Shown: piece after piece, positions 7,184-13,295 of the stretch
How positions within the stretch are numbered: position 1 is the first letter of the stretch
Layout of the letters: every line of letters begins with the position of its first letter
Source of the DNA: Stephanodiscus triporus
Taxonomy: Eukaryota > Bacillariophyta > Thalassiosirophyceae > Thalassiosirales > Thalassiosiraceae
Direction: 5' to 3'
DNA: 13,295 nt
Assembly (NCBI GenBank): GCA_036939755.1
Contig: JALLAZ010000660.1
Span: 1-13,295 of the forward strand
The notes under the pieces: generated by a model
Database searches by the model: none
The model's input: the letters and a program-made list of their open reading frames with translations, nothing else
What the model was told of the DNA's origin: nothing
Program-made: the position numbers and the translations under genes

Positions 7184-7866
7184 TTATGATACTTCTTCCT
7201 CTACTTCGCCCCCGACCAACCATCATGGGACCAGCACACAATGCAGTAGTGAAAAAATGTGGCGGTCTTGGTCACATGATCTGCCGCAGCTAATATCGAA
7301 TATTCCCTAATATCGGAAATATGGCGGTAGTTTTCGGAATATACCCAATAAGCCCAACAGATTTGCGGATAAATTCCTGCAACTTTCTGCATATTTCCGA
7401 TATTAGGGAATATTCGACATTAGCTGCGACAGATCTCGAGTGTGATGTGCTTGTGTTGTTGTTGTTTTTTTTGCACGGGCGAATATCCACGTGGAACCTC
7501 GAAATGCGAACTCTGAGTACCTCTACTCTCTAACTCTAACTTACTTGGGGAAGGTAGATATTATTATGGTACTTAACAAAAAGAAAAGTAACATACTTAT
7601 TCCTATCGTATCTAACTTCTTTGCGACCTATAAAATGATATCTAAACTATTAGTTTATTACATAGATACTTGGCTTCTTTGTCTGGCTTTCTCGTGATCT
7701 TTACACATATACACGTGCGGCCCATCTGGGTCATTCACGCGCAGGACTTGAAAAATAGGAGATCTTTCCCCATATTAACCCTCCATCCACCCCCTCCCTC
7801 CCAACCCACCACACTCTCTACCTACACAACGAACGCTCGTTTTTTCACCAACCAACCTTCTCCAAC
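7184..7866. promoter_or_regulatory. Divergent intergenic region between the S1/RS and ENTH genes
   Basis: About 680 bp separate the start codons of two genes transcribed away from each other, so both promoters must lie here. The most notable content is the inverted repeat at 7278-7435. The rest is AT-rich with no credible ORF. No TATA box or initiator can be assigned with confidence. Confidence 0.5.
7278..7435. repeat. Inverted repeat with 46-bp arms and 66-bp spacer
   Basis: The left arm 7278-7323 and the right arm 7390-7435 are reverse complements at 44 of 46 positions by hand count. The core ATATTCCCTAATATCGGAAA is perfect in both arms. Complementarity weakens but may continue some way into the spacer. 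No clear target-site duplication flanks it. It could be a MITE-like or fold-back element, or a transcribed hairpin. Confidence 0.9.
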
Positions 7867-10448
7867 ATGGACTTGGGGCTAGGCTTCATCAAGGACCTCA
7901 ACATCGACAAGGTTCGAAACCTCGCCGAGGACGCGTAAGTCCCCCGTCGTCGTCGTCGTCGTCTCCCGTTTGCTGTTTCGGCATCTATGACATGACCCGA
8001 GCGTGGTGGTCGTGGCCGGTGGCGGCGGGCGGGGGGGGGTGGGGGGGGGTGGGGGGGGGCAATCGGGCTGCTGTGCACGGAGATTTTTCGCTTCGGTTGT
8101 CCGTTGCGCCCTCGCCGTCGAATATGAGGGGTAGTAGTGTCCATCGATGACCTCTTTCTTTCGCCCTCGTCCGTTATTTGATCCCCCCCCNTTTTGCCCC
8201 CCCCCCCCCCCCCTCCCATCGGTGGGGCGTCCCCGCTCCATTATTCTGACCCTCTCCTTTCTTTCTTCAATGTGATTAACCGCCCCGGTGGTTCGATCCC
8301 ACACGACCAGATTCAATCAAGTGAAGCCCAAAAATGACGTCGAGGCGAGAGTTTACGAGGTGCTGTCGCATAAAAATTGGGGTGCATCTACCACCCTGAT
8401 GAATGAGATTGCCCAGGACACGTTTGACTACGAACGATGTGAGTTCCGTCGGACCGTACCACACCGGGGGGGATAATCTTCTTCGTGCCGAGGATGCTCA
8501 TCGCCGCCGATTTAATTTTTATCTCTCGAAAATGAGGGTTTTCCCCTCCTCCCCCCCCCGCCTAACTAACACCTCCCTCCCGTCCACCTCTCCGCCGTCC
8601 AATCTATATTTTCGCGTTCGTTCTTTGTTTCGATGACGTATAATCAAGTCCTGGTCGTGACCAAGCTGATGTGGGAGGCAATCGAAAATCCCCGTCCGTC
8701 CGCGTGGCGCGTCATCTTCAAGGGACTGACCCTCCTGGAACACCTCCTCAAGAACGGGTCCGAACGATGCGTCGACGACGCTCGGAATCACTCCCACCTG
8801 TTGCGAAATCTTGACCGTTTCAATTATTACGAGGGCACCGTGGACAGGGGGGTGGGGGTCAGGGAGAAGAGCAAGCAGGTCGTCGATATACTGCAGGACG
8901 ACGAGCGCATACGCGAGGAGCGTCAGAAGGCTCGGCACCTGAGGGAGAAGTTTTCGGGCCGGGGAGCCGTCGCCGGGGGCGGGGGAGGAGGAGGAGACGG
9001 CGGAGGAGGACGAGGAGGGGACGGGGGCAAAGTCAAGTACGAGGGATACGGGAACAGCGATGCCAAATGGGCCTCCTCCTCGGGCGGTGCCGGAGGGAGC
9101 AGGGGATATGGCGACGGCGGAATCGGCTCCAGCGGCAGGGATTCGAATAAGGGCTATGCGGGAAGATACGGCGAGGGCGACACCGCTCCGTCGCCGGTCA
9201 AAAAGTCGCCCAAGCCGAGCTCGTCCGGCGGGACCAAGGTTAAGAAGGTTAAGAAGAGGGAGAAGGCGGTTCCCGAGGAGGCGCCGGCAACCGCGCCGGA
9301 GTTGGATTTGTTCAGTTTCGACGCCCCCGCCAGTGCTCCCGTACCACCCGCCGGGATTGCTTCGTTCGACGCCTTCCAGGCGGCGCCCGCCGCTGCCCCG
9401 CCCGCGGCGACGGCGACCGCGGCGTCGAACGATGACTTTGGCGATTTTCAGCAGATTGCGCCCACGTCGTCCGCCATGCAGTTCGATGCCTTTGGCGCTG
9501 CCCCGGCTGTGGCTCAACCGGCCTTCGATGCGTTCGGGCCCGCTCAAACGACACTGACACCGCCGATGACCACGATGAACAATGCGTTTGGCAACATGAG
9601 TATGTCCGCTAGGCCTGCTATGACGAACGCTACCAATAGCCCACCCGCAGCTGTGGCAGATAATGACGACTTCGGTGACTTCGAAGACGCGGATCCAGCC
9701 TCTTTCAAATCCGCCCAAAAATCATCCGATCCACTGAGCAAGCTTATTTCCCTCGACGGACTATCCAAGAATCCCAAGAAGGAGATGAAGCCGGATAATT
9801 CGCCAATTGACTTCTCAAAGCCGCTTGGAAGGAATGGAGGGGCCATGATGGGTGGTCAGCAGCAGATATTTGAGACTCCGCTCGTCTTGGGAACTGGACA
9901 GAAGGGTGAGATTCTGTTATTTTTTTACTTACAATGTTAAAGGTCTCGTTTTGGTAGTTCGCTAAGCCTCACCTCTCGTACTCACTCTCGCTAATATTTC
10001 AGGGGATGTTGGAGAAGTGTTTGGTGAACTGCTGGCATCTACTCCCAGCCATCAACAGGGTAGAGCGGGGATGTTGGGGCAGCAGCAAAATGTCATGGGG
10101 ATGACTGGCCCAGTTGGTATGGGAGGGTTTGCAGGAGGTAACAGCATGATGGGTGGACAACAAATTTACCCACAGATGCAAATGGGAATGGGACAACAAC
10201 AACAGATGTTCAATCCCATGATGGGAGGTCAGCAGCAAAATGTCATGGGGATGACTAGCCCAGTTGGCATGGGAGGGTTTGCAGGAGGTAACAGCATGAT
10301 GGGTGGACAAAATCAGCAAGGAGGGGGGATGATGCAGTCGCAAATGAGTAATATGATGGGAATGCAGGGAAAAATGAATATGATGGGGGGTTCTCAAAGT
10401 CAAACGCCACAGTTGAATACTATGAACGGAAATAACATGGGGTGGTGA
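7867..10448 (+). CDS. ENTH-domain clathrin adaptor, epsinR/Ent3-like, four exons
   Basis: Proposed exons are 7867-7934, 8311-8438, 8649-9905 and 10003-10448, with junctions GTAAGT/CCAG, GTGAGT/CAAG and GTGAGA/TCAG. They join in frame to 632 residues. Residues 1 to about 166 are a complete ENTH domain: MDLGLGFIKDLNIDKV, then NWGASTTLMNEIAQDTFDYERF, LLEHLLKNGSER and VREKSKQVVDIL. The exon 2/3 join makes DYERFLVV, which aligns to epsins without a gap. The ATG at 8633 is therefore inside intron 2 and is not a start. The middle is disordered with DLFSFDA (about 284), FDAF-type motifs, and two DDFGDF motifs (about 325 and 403) like those that bind the gamma-ear of AP-1 and GGA. No ubiquitin-interacting, DPW or NPF motif is seen. 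The tail (485-632) is rich in Met, Gly, Gln and Asn. Likely role: lipid binding and clathrin coat recruitment at the trans-Golgi/endosome (inference). Confidence 0.88.
7935..8310 (+). other. Intron 1 of the ENTH gene, with G-run and C-run blocks
   Basis: This 376-nt intron (GTAAGT...ACCAG) is the longest in the window. It contains three runs of 9-10 G separated by single T (about 8031-8069) and, about 115 nt downstream, runs of 9 and 18 C (about 8182-8213) interrupted by an N at 8191. The two blocks are complementary and could pair in the pre-mRNA. The G block alone could form a G-quadruplex. Confidence 0.75.
10081..10310 (+). repeat. 80-bp direct repeat, 150-bp period, in the ENTH gene tail exon
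   Basis: Positions 10081-10160 and 10231-10310 match at 78 of 80 bases by hand count. The offset of 150 bp is 50 codons, so the reading frame is kept and the unit GQQQNVMGM...GGFAGGNSMMGG occurs twice in the protein. Both differences are single-base changes, so the duplication is recent or homogenised. Confidence 0.9.
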
Positions 10449-11320
10449 TGATGATTTTGATGATTAATCTCTCCATTGCTGACTCTGACTTCTAATAGAA
10501 AACGATTTTTGGATTTTTGTTTTGGTCATGATAGGCGTTTGATTCCTCTGTTTGTGTGTAATATAATGTCGAATCACAATTCTTCTCATGGAAAGTACAT
10601 ACTGCTCAATTTGAAAAACAGTTGTAAACTTTTTAATCTCTGGCTTATCTAGCTATGTGGGGTCTGAAAATGCAGGTTTTCGACTCCCAAAAGTTCTGGC
10701 TGTAGGCCAAACCTCCGGGAGTGGTGGGTGGGTGAAAAAAATTAGCCTTGATTACGTCGAAGGCGAGTGGTTGTCGATTGCTTTCGGCAACCAGAAAAAC
10801 AATGGCAAATTCGAGCCCTCTCATCCGAGGGGGCAAATTCGAATTCTAAAGCTCAATTGGTGTTCCCGCGCGCAGGAAAAGAACCTTTGGGCTTATGGAT
10901 GTGTGGTTGTCCTGCGTGTGAGAATTTCTAGAAATTTTCTCAGACAGACAGACCAACTATGTGAATTTTTAAGACACTAATCCCACATTTTCTTTTCACA
11001 CTCAGCTGATAATCAGAGAACGCGGGCACCATGAGCTGCCATCGTTCNTGATTACGTCGAAGGCGAGTGGTTGTCGATTGCATTCGGCAACCAGAAAAAA
11101 CAAACATTGCTCTTTGTTGTATCTCCTGTCGTGAGTTTCACGTTGTCCTGCTCTGTAGAAAGCAATTCCCCAAATCTGCTCTTGAAAAATCTGTTATGGT
11201 CGTCGGGCCTGCAGATCGGTCACATCATACAACATGCCACCTATTTTTCAACTGAAGCCAGAGCGAGACCGAGTCCTGAAAGGGAGCGCCAGGACAAGAC
11301 CACACATCATAATAGTGGAG
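10449..11320. other. Convergent intergenic region with a direct repeat and an N
   Basis: No gene is supported between the 3' ends of the ENTH and oxidase genes. A 51-bp direct repeat (10749-10799 and 11049-11099) lies here. Other structures are a hairpin-capable GCCCTC...GAGGGGGC (about 10816-10835) and a near-palindrome GAGAATTTCTAGAAATTTTCTC split around 10919-10940. Open frames through the repeat are unrecognised. Confidence 0.5.
10749..11099. repeat. 51-bp direct repeat spaced exactly 300 bp
   Basis: The segment starting TGATTACGTCGAAGGCGAGT at 10749 recurs at 11049 with a single internal difference (CTTTCGG against CATTCGG) over 51 bp. The second copy starts two bases after the unresolved base at 11047, so a sequence or assembly join there is possible. 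Confidence 0.85.
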
Positions 11321-12578
11321 TCAATGGACCAAATACTTTCGCCATGTTTCGAGAAGATGCGCATTGTCAGATGCCACTCCGACATATACAGTCCATCCTG
11401 ATCCACCATAACCATAGCTATGAACTACGGTGACTCCGCTCAACGAGCTTAACTTTTCGTCAACTTCCAAGCGTGCTGTTTGCCTGTAAGGGCGAAACCC
11501 CACCCAGTCCGAAACACAACGTGACTTTTCTGTGTTGATGCCCATGTTTTGGGCATTTTCTAATACCCTTTTTCTCTCCGAGGCTCGTATTCCCCTCTCT
11601 TCATCCCCTTCCAAATATGATCCACCGACAGCGATTATATCCCCTCGTGGAATCATGTAACAAGGCATGGTTTCACTGCCGAATGGTGGTTCACTTATCG
11701 TGATGACTGGATCTTGTATGGTGTTTGTTTTATCCTCATCAGATGAATTTGATCCTCGTGACTTCTCTTCCCACACGCAAGAAGCTCGATCATAATGCAA
11801 CAGTATGCCCCGAGCCCCAATTAAGGAAGCATCGTCACATAACAGTTTCGATCCCAAGCCAGTGCAGTTAACAAGACCATCGCAGCCGTGCGCTTTCGCC
11901 ACAAATACAAGCTCCTCTATGTTCGTGTAGAATACGTCCGTTTCCACATCAACGTGGTCCGTGTATTCGTTGGCTTTGATTTCGTCCAACATGTGCTTTG
12001 AACATAATAATAATCGATAAAGATGAACGAAGTCGAGGTCTGTTCGGGCATGCACTGCCTGCAAAACAATACATGAAATCGAAACTCACTGCCAACATTT
12101 TGGGACTGTCAACGATTTTCGTTTGGAACAGCCACGCGTGTGAGTAACCGGCCTCTTTCATAACTTCTTTCCTTGGTAAGTGGAAGCGCTGGGACTTGCT
12201 TTTGTTGTAGAGATCATCGATACTCAAATTCTGAAAATCGAGGCTATTGCTGCTCGCATCCGTTGCCCAGCTTGGAACGGACTGCAAATTCCTGTTGAAT
12301 ATAATGGCTGGCAATGTTTCCACCAGCGTGCCTCCTGGGGAAGATTTGTCGGAAGATAACTTGGTCAGTTCATGAAGAGTTTCTAATGACCATCGATCCG
12401 TTCGCGAATCGTCACAGTGGAAAGGCATCCACAGCCCCCCGGCTCCCATTGAGCAAGTGGATGGATGCAAAGGATGTCGTGGAGAGATGAGGTGGACGCG
12501 TATTCCGCGATTTAGTAGTTCTAGTGCAGTGCGCAGGCCGATAACGCCCGAGCCTACGACGAGCACCTTGGTTGCCAT
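11321..12578 (-). CDS. D-amino-acid oxidase (FAD-dependent, DAO family)
   Basis: Two exons are proposed, 12578-12090 and 11995-11321, joined over a 94-nt intron (GTGAGT...CAAAG) in frame to 387 residues. The N-terminus KVLVVGSGVIGLRTAL (4-19) is the FAD dinucleotide-binding GxGxxG motif, and GAGGLWMPF (45-53) matches the family's conserved AAGLW-type segment. Exon 2 carries LVNCTGLGSKLL, then CYMIPRGDIIAVGGSY (active-site Tyr region), GFRPYRQTARLE (329-340, with the Arg that binds the substrate carboxylate) and VVHSYGYGGSGWT (353-365, FAD contact). The enzyme would oxidise D-amino acids to keto acids, ammonia and hydrogen peroxide. It is longer than the usual ~345 residues, partly through a Ser/Asp-rich insertion before IPRGD. 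The C-terminus is YLVH, so there is no SKL-type peroxisomal signal. D-aspartate oxidase cannot be excluded. A 31-nt intron ending at the CAG at 12059 also keeps the frame but adds about 21 unmatched residues. Confidence 0.9.
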
Positions 12579-13013
12579 AGTGGATTGTGGTGTGTTGTGT
12601 GTTGGAGATTGTGCACCAAGCCTGTGATTGGTAAGATATCGTACGAGTCCCGACCTTTGTGTTTATTACCGCAGTCACGAAAGTGCGGCACAGGGCTCCC
12701 GCTCAGTTTTTTTTTTTTCGGAGCTCCGAATCCAATTTTCCGCCGGCCAATTTTGGCAGCGAAATCGAGGTAATATTGGAATATCTCGTCAACCGCTCGT
12801 CGGATCACCCCGCCGAGGGTGTCGAACGAAAGGGCTTGATCCCGCGCGTCGGGGGATGCCCTATTCGCCGCTCACCGATTTTTTTTGCCCTTTCCATGAC
12901 CATTCCCCCCCCGCAGGACGTTGGGGCGACTTACTAGCTTCGACAAGGCCCTCCCCCCCCCGTTCTCCCCCCACGCGTCGAAATGCCACGAATTGATGAT
13001 CTTATTGTGGCGC
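12579..13013. other. 5' flank of the oxidase gene, no supportable gene
   Basis: This stretch contains a T-run (about 12707-12718), the palindrome CGGAGCTCCG beside it, and C-runs at 12907-12915 and 12951-12961. A minus-strand frame near 12740-12840 reads as protein-like (VIRRAVDEIFQYYLDFAAKI) but is bounded by a stop upstream and runs into the oxidase gene in the wrong frame, so it is not called. The promoter of the oxidase gene should lie here. Confidence 0.45.
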
Positions 13014-13295
13014 ATGGGGCGCGGGAAAATGAGAGGAGGAGGCGGAGGAGGCGGAGATCGTCGTAGTCGTCGTCGGGGCGTCGGCGGCGGCCCCGACGAC
13101 AGAGGTCAGGAGGGGGAGGGCGAAGCAGCCGCGGGAGGAGGAGGAGGAGGAGGAGGAGGAGGAGGAGGAGGAGGAGATTGGCGGGAGGGGGGGGAAGGAC
13201 ACCCCCTCCCCGTCCTCCCTCTCCCCCTCCCGTCGTCGTCGATGTCCTCCGCCGATCGATCGTCGTCGTCGACTCGGGCGACGACGACGTCGACG
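13014..13295 (+). CDS. Possible 5' part of a Gly/Arg-rich protein, running off the window
   Basis: From ATG 13014 the plus frame is open for all 94 codons to the end of the window. It encodes a basic Gly/Arg start (MGRGKMRGGGG), an RRSRRRG stretch, a poly-Gly run from a (GGA)n microsatellite (about 13132-13176), and a Pro/Leu then Ser/Thr-rich end. It is entirely low-complexity, and GC-rich triplet repeats tend to keep frames open by chance. The reverse strand is also open here (poly-Ser). Treat as tentative. Confidence 0.2.
   Translation, partial: MGRGKMRGGGGGGGDRRSRRRGVGGGPDDRGQEGEGEAAAGGGGGGGGGGGGGGDWREGGEGHPLPVLPLPLPSSSMSSADRSSSSTRATTTST
13132..13176. repeat. (GGA)n microsatellite
   Basis: About 14 consecutive GGA/GAG triplets occur here, followed by G-runs at 13185-13197. 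This is a simple repeat that may be polymorphic and hard to sequence accurately. Confidence 0.9.

Noticed and set aside
8281..8310. B-box-like GGTTCGATCC suggesting a tRNA
   Set aside because: No cloverleaf can be built around it and it falls at the 3' end of intron 1.
8633..8648. ATG at 8633 as the start of the ENTH gene
   Set aside because: It lies in intron 2; two upstream exons with good donors restore the missing N-terminal part of the ENTH domain in frame.
8519..9718. Minus-strand frame of 399 codons
   Set aside because: It lies opposite the ENTH gene's large exon, which has clear domain homology; no domain is recognisable in this frame.
12554..12808. Minus-strand protein-like frame upstream of the oxidase
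   Set aside because: It has an upstream stop, no ATG in a good position, and overlaps the start of the oxidase gene in another frame.
1..13295. CRISPR array, prokaryotic operon or phage content
   Set aside because: No direct-repeat/spacer pattern of that kind, introns are present and tRNA genes use Pol III signals; the window is eukaryotic.

Overview
This window is nuclear DNA of a eukaryotic microalga, most likely a diatom or close stramenopile relative (inference). Protein genes have short GT-AG introns (94, 97, 210 and 376 nt), a CTAAC-type branch-point candidate, gene spacing of about 0.5-1 kb, and genes on both strands with no operon logic. Two single N characters (8191, 11047) and long G/C homopolymers mark uncertain base calls.

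Layout. Positions 1-4030 form a gene-poor, repeat-rich stretch. It holds a duplicated peptide-like module (about 393-680), a minus-strand Ser/Ala/Pro/Lys-rich ORF built from a 153-bp duplication (1909-2350), an orphan minus-strand ORF fragment (2588-2860), a 10-bp tandem array (3101-3180) and an unidentified 150-codon minus-strand ORF (3478-3930). Positions 4038-4221 hold a compact minus-strand RNA polymerase III locus: an ordinary tRNA-Ala(UGC), then 7 nt downstream a circularly permuted tRNA-Cys(GCA) whose 3' half precedes its 5' half, then T-run terminators. A decayed copy of the permuted 3' half lies at 3952-3997.

Positions 4395-10448 are ordinary housekeeping sequence. They carry a probable mitochondrial ribosomal protein mL40 (plus strand), a convergent S1-domain/RS-domain RNA-binding protein resembling ZCCHC17 but without its zinc knuckle (minus strand), and a divergently oriented four-exon ENTH-domain (epsinR/Ent3-like) gene (plus strand) whose N-terminus must be built from two small upstream exons. 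A 46-bp-arm inverted repeat sits in the divergent promoter region. After a repeat-bearing intergenic gap, a two-exon D-amino-acid oxidase gene lies on the minus strand (11321-12578). The right edge is low-complexity GC-rich DNA with an open frame running off the window.

The genes serve unrelated functions: mitochondrial translation, RNA processing or ribosome biogenesis, clathrin-linked vesicle traffic, and D-amino-acid oxidation. The outstanding observation is the permuted tRNA-Cys gene. All its stems pair, it has the U73 identity base of tRNA-Cys, and a 4-bp helix plus 3-nt bulge at the would-be splice site resembles the bulge-helix-bulge processing signal of known permuted tRNAs.
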